NCBI GenBank assembly: GCA_043196285.1
Contig: JBBYJL010000045.1
Location: forward strand, 1 to 9,905
Direction of reading: 5' to 3'
Length of the DNA: 9,905 bases
Source of the DNA: JAKAFX01 sp043196285
Lineage (GTDB): Archaea; Thermoplasmatota; Thermoplasmata; Thermoplasmatales; Thermoplasmataceae
Under the pieces are notes generated by a model. The model did not search any database, was not told the origin of the DNA, and was given only the letters and a program-made list of their open reading frames with translations. Below, in pieces: positions 1 to 5,842 of the stretch. The position numbers and the translations under genes were made by a program. How positions within the stretch are numbered: position 1 is the stretch's first letter; every line of letters begins with the position of its first letter.

Positions 1-1
1 G

Positions 2-1255
2 GGACTTGCCAGGATTTTCGGAGATGAAATAATAGCGGGAACGAAGGCAGGATCCATAGAAAGAATAGAGGACAGAGTCTCATTTTCAAATCAGATCCAG
101 AAGATGTCTATTAGGCAGCCACCGTTTGTATACGTCAGGAATGAAGAGGAGCTGGAAGTCAAGTTGAAGGAGATAGGACTGCCCGTGATCATGCGCACCA
201 GCTTTGTGATTGGCGGAAGGTCTATGGACATCATATATGATATGGCAACCGCACGAAAAAGATTCCAGGAGATCATGATCAACAGGCCAGGCAGGGATGT
301 CCTTGTAAGCAGATATATCGAAAATTCACAGGAAATAGATGTTGACTTCATCAGCCTCAAGGATAAGCAGATAATAGTTGGACTCATGGTTCATATCGAG
401 GAAGCGGGAACCCATTCAGGCGACGCCACAATGATCCTTTCCGGGAAGAATATAGAAGATGAAGTCATGATGCAGATCAGGGAGGTCGTGAAAAAGCTTT
501 CCGTAACATTCGATCTTTTGGGGTTCTCAAATCTCCAGATCGCAGTCAAAAACAATGAGATTTACGTTATTGAGCTCAATTCAAGAGCGAGCAGGACAGT
601 ACCGTTCATAAGCAAGGCTACCGGCAGAGAGTGGGTGGAAACAGCAGTCATGGCAATGTTCGATCAGCCGGTAAATGTGGAGGAAGCAGACGTAAGGGGA
701 TTCTTTATTAAAGTTCCAGTTTTTCCGTTCAAAAAATTTCCTGAGGAGGAACCTCTGCTTGGACCGGAAATGAAGTCAACCGGAGAAATGATGATGGCCG
801 GCAGGACCTATGAGGAAGCCATAGCAAAGGTCGCCAACTATATGGGAATAAGCAACATTAAAGCAGCAATTCTAACCATTAAGGACGATGACAAGGATAT
901 TGGATCTGAGATTGCAGGTTTCTTGGCAGGAAGAGGAGTAACACTCTATGCTACACCGGGTACATCGGCATATCTGGTAGGAAAGGGGATCAGCAACTTT
1001 ACAATATACAGGATGGAAGATGCGAGAGAACCCAGAATAGACACAATCATTAAGGAAAGGATACCGCAGATCGTGATCAATACGCCTACGATGATCTCAA
1101 CCGATCAGAAGAACGGAAATGAGATGCGGAAACTTTGCATAAAGTACGGGATACCACTGATCACAAACGCAAGGCTTGCATACGAGCTTTTAATCCATGG
1201 ATCAGGCAGTACAGCTATCTCATACAGGGAAATCAGTGAATATCAGAGCATCTGA
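2..1255 (+). CDS. carB: Carbamoyl-phosphate synthase large subunit, C-terminal 417 residues (5' end outside window)
   Basis: CarB makes carbamoyl phosphate from bicarbonate, ATP and glutamine-derived ammonia for pyrimidine and arginine synthesis. The reading frame is open from base 2, so the gene enters from the left; the Met codon at 104 is internal. The first visible residues (ending ...SIERIEDR, with the segment before the conserved QP) align with the start of the second ATP-grasp half, the carbamate kinase domain. Then follow GLPVIMRTSFVIGGRSMDI (about 59-77 of the visible fragment), HIEEAGTHSGD, and the metal-binding IELN followed by SRASRTVPF. The last ~130 residues are the MGS-like allosteric domain, with ATPGTSAYL and INTPT. 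Two prolines usual in the family are replaced: RPS is RTS and NPR is NSR. The catalytic Glu, Asn and Arg residues of these motifs are kept, so the enzyme looks functional. Stop TGA is at 1253-1255. Identification is by recalled family motifs. Confidence 0.95.
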   Translation, partial: GLARIFGDEIIAGTKAGSIERIEDRVSFSNQIQKMSIRQPPFVYVRNEEELEVKLKEIGLPVIMRTSFVIGGRSMDIIYDMATARKRFQEIMINRPGRDVLVSRYIENSQEIDVDFISLKDKQIIVGLMVHIEEAGTHSGDATMILSGKNIEDEVMMQIREVVKKLSVTFDLLGFSNLQIAVKNNEIYVIELNSRASRTVPFISKATGREWVETAVMAMFDQPVNVEEADVRGFFIKVPVFPFKKFPEEEPLLGPEMKSTGEMMMAGRTYEEAIAKVANYMGISNIKAAILTIKDDDKDIGSEIAGFLAGRGVTLYATPGTSAYLVGKGISNFTIYRMEDAREPRIDTIIKERIPQIVINTPTMISTDQKNGNEMRKLCIKYGIPLITNARLAYELLIHGSGSTAISYREISEYQSI

Positions 1256-1291
1256 CATTCAGGACATGAATGCCTGATCCTATGCAAATTA

Positions 1292-1299
1292 TTTATAAT
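1292..1299 (+). promoter_or_regulatory. TATA box of the small membrane protein gene
   Basis: TTTATAAT is centred about 26 bp before the ATG at 1322. In archaea the TATA box lies about 25-27 bp before the transcription start, so the transcript would begin at or very near the start codon (leaderless). No Shine-Dalgarno sequence precedes the ATG, which fits. A second AT-rich stretch at 1304-1313 is too close to the ATG for this. Confidence 0.5.
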
Positions 1300-1321
1300 A
1301 CGTAAATTATATAGAGTGTTC

Positions 1322-1726
1322 ATGGCTAAGAATAACAGATATCTGAGTACACTTTTTGTTGCGATAATAGCAGGTATCATACTTGACGCTTTTTTCAGTG
1401 TTGTTCCTCATTTTTTCTTCATACTGGCCGGCATCCTGACAGGCATAATTGCCAGGGGAATATTACGGGGAATAATTGCCAGCGTTGCCGCAGGCCTGAT
1501 CACGTCTGCAATAGTGATCATTCTGGCTGCAGCCAATGCTACAAATGGTCTTGTCTCTCTTGCATCCCATCTCGCATTTTCAACAGTGCTTTATTCCATG
1601 ACCTTTGAAACCATAAATCTCATCGGGATACCCATAGAAAAGCTTGTGATACTCCTCCTTTCATACTCTGTTCTCATTGGCGGGCTTGGGGGTTTTATTG
1701 GCGGTGCAATAAGATCCGGTGACTGA
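1322..1726 (+). CDS. Small integral membrane protein, glycine-rich, function unknown
   Basis: This 134-residue protein is almost entirely hydrophobic. After a short basic N-terminus (MAKNNRY) there are about four membrane segments, roughly residues 9-27, 30-48, 50-72 and 104-130, with a less certain segment at 76-94. A glycine-rich AGILTGIIARGILRG stretch (about 36-50) and a C-terminal GGLGGFIGG resemble the small archaeal membrane proteins grouped as DUF5518-like; that is only an impression. I chose ATG at 1322 over an in-frame GTG at 1316 because the TATA box at 1292-1299 is spaced for a leaderless start at 1322. It lies between carB and the polymerase gene on the same strand but appears to have its own promoter, so no functional link is implied. 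No catalytic motif is visible. Confidence 0.75.
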   Translation: MAKNNRYLSTLFVAIIAGIILDAFFSVVPHFFFILAGILTGIIARGILRGIIASVAAGLITSAIVIILAAANATNGLVSLASHLAFSTVLYSMTFETINLIGIPIEKLVILLLSYSVLIGGLGGFIGGAIRSGD

Positions 1727-1760
1727 GGACTGATCAAACATGGAGTAACGATGTCATGAT

Positions 1761-1788
1761 TCCATATCGCATGGTTCAGTCATATGGA
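1761..1788. other. Inverted repeat in the gap before the DNA polymerase gene
   Basis: TCCATAT (1761-1767) and ATATGGA (1782-1788) form perfect 7-bp arms around a 14-base loop. The repeat lies about 35 bp after the membrane protein stop and 98 bp before the polymerase start. It could be a weak hairpin at the 3' end of the upstream transcript or a binding site. The arms are AT-rich and no clear T-run follows at once (TTTT comes at about 1824), so a terminator is not well supported. The rest of the 160-bp gap shows only the polymerase promoter. Confidence 0.25.
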
Positions 1789-1848
1789 TGAAAGGCTATG
1801 CAATATCCAATAAATAAGCACGATTTTCCTCAACATTGAACCTCATTG

Positions 1849-1862
1849 AAAATATTATTATT
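1849..1862 (+). promoter_or_regulatory. AT-rich TATA-like element before the DNA polymerase gene
   Basis: An A/T-only stretch with ATATTATTATT is centred about 31 bp before the ATG at 1887. It is a looser match to an archaeal TATA box than the one at 1292, but it is the best candidate in the gap and would give a leaderless or nearly leaderless mRNA. TGATC directly before the ATG (1881-1885) could also pair with the conserved 16S tail. Confidence 0.35.
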
Positions 1863-1886
1863 AGGGAGTCTGCTATGTTATGATCA

Positions 1887-4208
1887 ATGAAAATATCCTT
1901 CAGGATTGTTGCCGCATCCTATAGAACCAGCGATGTAGCGATTGAACTCTTCGGCAGGACTCCGGACGGAAAGTCTGTAACTGCGCTGTTTTTCGGTTTC
2001 AAGCCTTATTTCTACGTCATAGGTCCATCGCCGGATCTTCAGAAAAGGCTTAAGGACCAGGGCGAGCTTGAAGGTACAGAGAACATACAGCTATGGTACG
2101 AAGGAAAGAATTATGATGCCTTAAAGGTCATAGTCAAGTCCCCGTGGAAAGTTCCAGAAATGAGAAAGGACGCCGGCCAGGTAACCCTTGCTGCAGACAT
2201 ACCCTTTCACCACAGGTTCATTTATGACAACGATCTTGGATCCTGCGTTGAGGTTGAAGGAGATGAATTGCCAGAAGAGATGAAAAATTTTACCACCGAT
2301 TATGTTGTGAGCATAAAAAATGTCAGAACCGTCGATGCGTTCAATCCGGTTCTCAAGATACTCAGCTTTGACATAGAGAACTCGATCCAGACCAAGGAAA
2401 TATATGTTATAGGCTGGGCAGTGCAGGACAGCACCGGTATAAGAAAAGGATCGTTCAGCGGCAACGAAAAAGATCTCCTCAGGGACTTTGTTGAATTCGT
2501 AAGGAAGGAGGATCCTGATCTGATCACAGGGTACAATATAGATGGTTATGACATGCCAATGATCCAGGAAAGGCTTAAACATCACGGTCTTTCATTTGAC
2601 ATTGGCAGGGATAAGCTGGAACCCAGGAGAATTGTGAACCAGTACTGGAGAGTCCACGGAAGACTGATAAGTGATACTTGGTGGAACGTGAAGAAGATAC
2701 TTCACCCGAAGAACGAGACCTTGAATGCGGTTTCAAAGGAAATGCTCGGAGAGGGAAAGGACAATATAAACCGGCTTAAAATAGAAGAGGAATGGAAGAA
2801 CAGGAGGGAAGAGGTGATTGATTACTGCATCAAGGATGCTTACCTGACCCTGGAGATATTCAACAAACTCCGGGTTGTTGACAGGAACATGTTCATGGCC
2901 ACGGTGGCAAAACTTCCCCTCGACGATGTGACCAATGGTGGAACAAGCAATTATGTTGATTCGATACTGATCAGGAGGGCTGACAGGGAAAGGATAGCGG
3001 TTCCCATGACGCTGTACTCAAGGAAGGAGAAACCTATTGAGGGTGGTTACGTTGAATCGATGGGAGCGGGTCTCTACAACAACGTTGTTGTTCTGGATTT
3101 CAAGAGCATGTATCCATCAATGATCATGAAATACAATATATGTTTCACCACACTGAGCCCTGAAGGCACTATTGTAGCCCCAAATGGCGTTAGATTCCTT
3201 GACAAATCTGTAAGAAGCGGCCTGATTCCAAGAATCCTGAAGGACCTGATGGATGAAAGGGACAGGGTCAAGAAGATAATGAAGGAAGCCCAACCGTCTG
3301 ATAAAGCCTATTATGATGGTATCCAGGGCGCGATAAAGATACTCATGAACACATTCTATGGCGTTCTCGCGTCCTCGTTTTACAGGTTCACCAATCCTGA
3401 AATAGGAGCTGCAGTAACTGCTTATGCAAGGAAGACAATTACAGGGCTCATTGAAAAGCTGCGGAAAGAGGGACACAAGGTTATATACGGCGATACGGAC
3501 AGCATATTCATTGAATCAGGAATATCTGATCTGGAAGAGGTCATAAAGTTCGGGAAGAACACAAGCGAAAGGCTGTCCTCAGAGGAAGGTATTATACTGG
3601 AGTTTGAAAAGGTCATGAACCCGTTCTTTTCCCACGGTGCAAAAAAGAGGTATGCGGGCAGGATCGTCTATCCAAGGGATCAGTCTGGCGAGACACTTGT
3701 AAGAGGATATGAAATGAGGAGAACAGACTCATTTGATCTGCAGAGTGAATCCCTGTCAAATGTATTTAAGTATATTCTGGACGAGGATATTGAAGGAGCC
3801 AAGAAATATGCATCCGAGATTGTCAGTAAGGTAAGAAGAGGGGATCAGGATATAGACATAAGGAAACTTGTCATATCGAGATCAGTCAAGAACTTTGGTG
3901 AATACAAAACGGAAGATTCGCTTGCAAATGTACGCGTTGCCAAGAAGCTCATGATGCAGGGAGAGACTTTCATTCCAGGGATGAAGGTATCCTGGATTGT
4001 TACGGACAGCAGAAAAACACCTCAGGAAGTAGAACCATATATTGAGGGCACGCCCTTCGATTTCACGCCGGACTGGGAATATTACTCAAAGAGGGTGGAA
4101 GAAACCCTCAACAGGGTACTTGAAAGTGTGGGAAGTGAAATAAAAATATCTGGGGAGAAGGCAGAGGTCAGGAACAAGGCAAAAATAACCACTCTTGACA
4201 GTTTCTGA
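1887..4208 (+). CDS. polB: Family B replicative-type DNA polymerase with 3'-5' exonuclease
   Basis: This 773-residue protein is the usual length for an archaeal family B (PolB1/PolB3-like) DNA polymerase, which copies and proofreads chromosomal DNA. N-terminal residues 1-~130 match the archaeal N-domain; P40 (KPYFYV) and V89 (VPEMRK) align with residues of the uracil-sensing pocket described in Pyrococcus polymerases. Exonuclease motifs are intact: Exo I FDIEN (D162, E164), Exo II YNIDGYD (D222) and Exo III YCIKDA (Y313, D317). Polymerase motifs are also intact: A DFKSMYPSMI (D404, Y409), B KILMNTFYG (K484, N488, Y491, G492) and C YGDTDS (D536, D538), followed by KKRY (586-589). No intein interrupts motifs A, B or C, which are common insertion sites in archaea. 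I chose ATG at 1887 because the protein begins in register with the family. The neighbour downstream is convergent, 2 bp away. Confidence 0.97.
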   Translation: MKISFRIVAASYRTSDVAIELFGRTPDGKSVTALFFGFKPYFYVIGPSPDLQKRLKDQGELEGTENIQLWYEGKNYDALKVIVKSPWKVPEMRKDAGQVTLAADIPFHHRFIYDNDLGSCVEVEGDELPEEMKNFTTDYVVSIKNVRTVDAFNPVLKILSFDIENSIQTKEIYVIGWAVQDSTGIRKGSFSGNEKDLLRDFVEFVRKEDPDLITGYNIDGYDMPMIQERLKHHGLSFDIGRDKLEPRRIVNQYWRVHGRLISDTWWNVKKILHPKNETLNAVSKEMLGEGKDNINRLKIEEEWKNRREEVIDYCIKDAYLTLEIFNKLRVVDRNMFMATVAKLPLDDVTNGGTSNYVDSILIRRADRERIAVPMTLYSRKEKPIEGGYVESMGAGLYNNVVVLDFKSMYPSMIMKYNICFTTLSPEGTIVAPNGVRFLDKSVRSGLIPRILKDLMDERDRVKKIMKEAQPSDKAYYDGIQGAIKILMNTFYGVLASSFYRFTNPEIGAAVTAYARKTITGLIEKLRKEGHKVIYGDTDSIFIESGISDLEEVIKFGKNTSERLSSEEGIILEFEKVMNPFFSHGAKKRYAGRIVYPRDQSGETLVRGYEMRRTDSFDLQSESLSNVFKYILDEDIEGAKKYASEIVSKVRRGDQDIDIRKLVISRSVKNFGEYKTEDSLANVRVAKKLMMQGETFIPGMKVSWIVTDSRKTPQEVEPYIEGTPFDFTPDWEYYSKRVEETLNRVLESVGSEIKISGEKAEVRNKAKITTLDSF

Positions 4209-4210
4209 TA

Positions 4211-5086
4211 CTAATAGTACTCAGAAGGATCAATAACGTTTGCAGGAGCCCCTTCAAGAAATTTCTTTACATTCCTGCATGCCAGTATTATTGATTCATC
4301 TATGTCACCTGGCACCTCGTCTCCCACATGCGGGGTAAGTATGCAGTTGGGCGGTATCTCATCCGTTATGCGGGTCTCTCCCCACCATACATCAGCAAGA
4401 TAATATCGCTCTGGAAACCTCTTGAGGTAGAGGAGCATATCTTCCTTGTTCACTATCTCGGCTCTTGCGATATTAACAATAATCTCGCCGTTGAACATTG
4501 CCAGCGCATCCTTATTCATGATGCCCCTTGTTTTGTTCGTTAAAGGAAGCGATATCACGATAATGTCAGAAAGAGTAATCAGTCTGGCAATGGAAACCGC
4601 AAAACTGTCAACATTAGGGTCATCTACCTGTGATCTTGTATATGCGATAACACTCATCCCGAAAGACTTTGCAATAACTGCGATCTGCTTTCCTACCTCC
4701 CCGTACCCGATTATCCCTATTTTTTTCCCGCGTACTGTTTTCACAGGTTCTTTCTTGAATATTTTGTGATGGGTCTTGTTGTTAAGATCGATCAGCTTCT
4801 TTGTAACTGCCAGGATCAGGGCAAACACATGCTCTGCAGTGGAAAACGCAAATGCTCCAGGATTGTTGCATACCGTAACGTTGGGAGGTATGTTCTTGAG
4901 GCCAAGCCCGTCAAGACTTGCATAAATACCCTGTATCAGCCTGGTCTTTTCCGTGATCTTGTATTTGGTCGCAACTATCTGGATATCCGTTCCAGATTCC
5001 CTGTCCACTACCGGATTGAGGCCCGTGATTTCCTGGCACTTCTTAAGAACATCAGGTGATACATTGAAGGTAAAAGCAAGATCCAT
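4211..5086 (-). CDS. D-isomer-specific 2-hydroxyacid dehydrogenase family protein
   Basis: This 291-residue protein belongs to the NAD(P)-dependent D-2-hydroxyacid dehydrogenase family (phosphoglycerate dehydrogenase, glyoxylate/hydroxypyruvate reductase, D-lactate dehydrogenase). The Rossmann motif is GYGEVG (127-132). The catalytic trio is present with usual spacing: R208 in VNIARAE, E237 in ADVWWGE, and H253 in LTPHVGD. The family signature with LPLTNKTRGIMN (180-191) is also clear. After the second strand of the cofactor fold comes AYTRS (148-152), with no acidic residue where NAD enzymes carry Asp; an Arg-Ser there is typical of NADP-dependent glyoxylate reductases, so NADP(H) is inferred. 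It is somewhat shorter than the usual 310-330 residues, mainly in the N-terminal substrate half, so the substrate cannot be named. ATG at 5086 (reverse strand) fits a TATA-like box about 31 bp upstream. Stop TAG is at 4211-4213. Confidence 0.9.
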   Translation of the reverse strand: MDLAFTFNVSPDVLKKCQEITGLNPVVDRESGTDIQIVATKYKITEKTRLIQGIYASLDGLGLKNIPPNVTVCNNPGAFAFSTAEHVFALILAVTKKLIDLNNKTHHKIFKKEPVKTVRGKKIGIIGYGEVGKQIAVIAKSFGMSVIAYTRSQVDDPNVDSFAVSIARLITLSDIIVISLPLTNKTRGIMNKDALAMFNGEIIVNIARAEIVNKEDMLLYLKRFPERYYLADVWWGETRITDEIPPNCILTPHVGDEVPGDIDESIILACRNVKKFLEGAPANVIDPSEYY

Positions 5087-5110
5087 GTTGACCCTTTATG
5101 ATTTGCATGT

Positions 5111-5122
5111 TAATTTTATTTA
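5111..5122 (-). promoter_or_regulatory. TATA-like box for the hydroxyacid dehydrogenase gene
   Basis: Read on the minus strand this is an AAATAAAATTAA stretch centred about 30 bp before the start codon at 5086. This suits a leaderless or short-leader transcript. It sits back to back with the promoter of the FHA gene in a 122-bp divergent gap. Confidence 0.4.
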
Positions 5123-5143
5123 GCCTTAAAACTTTCTGTTGTG

Positions 5144-5151
5144 CATATATT
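5144..5151 (+). promoter_or_regulatory. TATA box for the FHA-kinase-phosphatase gene group
   Basis: CATATATT lies 58-65 bp before the ATG at 5209. With transcription starting about 25 bp downstream (near 5172), the mRNA would have a leader of about 35 bases, which agrees with the Shine-Dalgarno-like sequence found before this ATG. This differs from the leaderless pattern of neighbouring genes. Confidence 0.4.
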
Positions 5152-5172
5152 TGATCCAGGAAAGGATCATAT
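5149..5172. promoter_or_regulatory. Operator-like inverted repeat overlapping the predicted transcription start
   Basis: TGATCC (5152-5157) and GGATCA (5164-5169) are perfect arms around 6 bases. With one mismatch the arms extend to 9 bp, ATTTGATCC and GGATCATAT. The repeat starts at the edge of the TATA box at 5144-5151 and reaches the predicted start of transcription, where archaeal repressors commonly bind. It is also in the divergent gap and could affect the dehydrogenase gene. No regulator is identified. Confidence 0.35.
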
Positions 5173-5188
5173 TCAGGAACTCACGATG

Positions 5189-5200
5189 AAGGAGGAAGGA
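5189..5200 (+). promoter_or_regulatory. Shine-Dalgarno region of the FHA gene
   Basis: AAGGAGG (5189-5195) followed by GGAAGGA (5194-5200) gives two purine-rich matches to the 16S tail, 13 and 8 bases before the ATG at 5209. It is the strongest ribosome binding site before any gene here and supports that ATG. Confidence 0.5.
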
Positions 5201-5208
5201 AATCCGGT

Positions 5209-5799
5209 ATGATATTCAAGAAAAAGGAAAGGGAAGAAAAGCCTGAACAACCAGCAAAACTTGAGAAAATGTGCCCTCTTTGCGGAAGTAAATATGAAAT
5301 GTCCATAAACTTCTGTCCCAGGGACGGGCAGCACCTCATAATCGATCTTCCATCAAAGCAGGAAAATACAGAAGAAAGTGTAAAGTGCAAGAACTGCGGT
5401 TTTGTCAACCAGCCAACATTAAAAGGATTCTGTGTCAACTGCGGGGAGAGACTTGAAGCAAAGGAGAACGTGATGAGTGCATGGCTTTATCCGGTTGGGC
5501 TGTATCCAATATTAGTCAAAAAATTTCCATTTGATCTTGGAAGAGATCAGTTATTTAGACTTCCAGGAGCCGAATTTATAAGTTCACCACATTTGAGGAT
5601 AACAATGGAAGGTGGAGAATTCTATCTGACAGATCTGAACTCACTTAATGGTACTTCCATCAATGGCAGGATTATGGGTTCAGGGAGCACTCACAAGAAA
5701 ATCAAGCAGAGGATATTCACAAACGACATAATTGGGCTTGCACCAAGCCAAAAGGGAAACGGACTGATAACGATACAATTCAAGGTACAGGATAAATAG
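5209..5799 (+). CDS. Double zinc-ribbon and FHA-domain protein (phosphothreonine reader)
   Basis: This 196-residue soluble protein has three parts. After a basic/acidic N-terminus comes a first zinc-ribbon-like module, CPLCG ... FCPRDG (C22, C25, C36, with D39 in place of the fourth Cys). A second one, CKNCG ... FCVNCG, has four Cys (C60, C63, C75, C78). Residues ~95-196 form a forkhead-associated (FHA) domain: GR (111-112), SSPH (S125, H128) and TDLNSLNGTSINGR (141-154). FHA domains bind phosphothreonine peptides; the Arg often found after the conserved Ser (SRxH) is Ser here. FCPxDG-type ribbons occur in proteins tied to Ser/Thr kinase signalling, by recall. The gene lies 43 bp before a membrane Ser/Thr kinase, so it probably binds the phosphorylated kinase or one of its substrates; that role is inferred. 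No membrane segment or signal peptide is seen. Confidence 0.88.
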   Translation: MIFKKKEREEKPEQPAKLEKMCPLCGSKYEMSINFCPRDGQHLIIDLPSKQENTEESVKCKNCGFVNQPTLKGFCVNCGERLEAKENVMSAWLYPVGLYPILVKKFPFDLGRDQLFRLPGAEFISSPHLRITMEGGEFYLTDLNSLNGTSINGRIMGSGSTHKKIKQRIFTNDIIGLAPSQKGNGLITIQFKVQDK

Positions 5800-5812
5800 T
5801 GTCCACTCAATA

Positions 5813-5822
5813 TGGTATAAAG
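5813..5822 (+). promoter_or_regulatory. Possible internal TATA box before the kinase gene
   Basis: TGGTATAAAG is centred about 25 bp before the ATG at 5843, the spacing expected for a leaderless transcript. It lies in the 43-bp gap after the FHA gene, so the kinase and phosphatase may be transcribed both from the FHA promoter and on their own. An alternative signal for translation is TGATCC at 5834-5839. Confidence 0.35.
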
Positions 5823-5842
5823 AAGATAGAAACTGATCCTGC

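Noticed and set aside
104..106. ATG as the start of carB
   Set aside because: The frame is open upstream to base 2 and those 34 residues align with CarB, so this is an internal Met of a gene cut by the window edge.
1316..1318. GTG as the start of the small membrane protein
   Set aside because: ATG at 1322 fits the TATA box spacing for a leaderless mRNA better, and the extra two residues add nothing.
1727..1886. A C/D-box small RNA in the longest gap
   Set aside because: I looked for RTGATGA and CTGA boxes at the right spacing and found no full C box.
2121..2585. 154-aa open frame on the minus strand inside the polymerase gene
   Set aside because: It lies opposite a fully conserved coding region and resembles no family. 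It is a shadow of the polymerase frame.
3040..3520. An intein or insertion in the polymerase motifs
   Set aside because: Motifs A, B and C are continuous with normal spacing.
4446..5059. Two plus-strand open frames (107 and 97 aa) opposite the dehydrogenase gene
   Set aside because: The minus-strand gene has intact family motifs over this whole region, so these are antisense shadows.
5186..5212. Eight-codon leader ORF (MKEEGNPV) whose stop overlaps the FHA start as ATGA
   Set aside because: The ATG has no ribosome site of its own and the ORF is largely the Shine-Dalgarno region translated. It is most likely chance.
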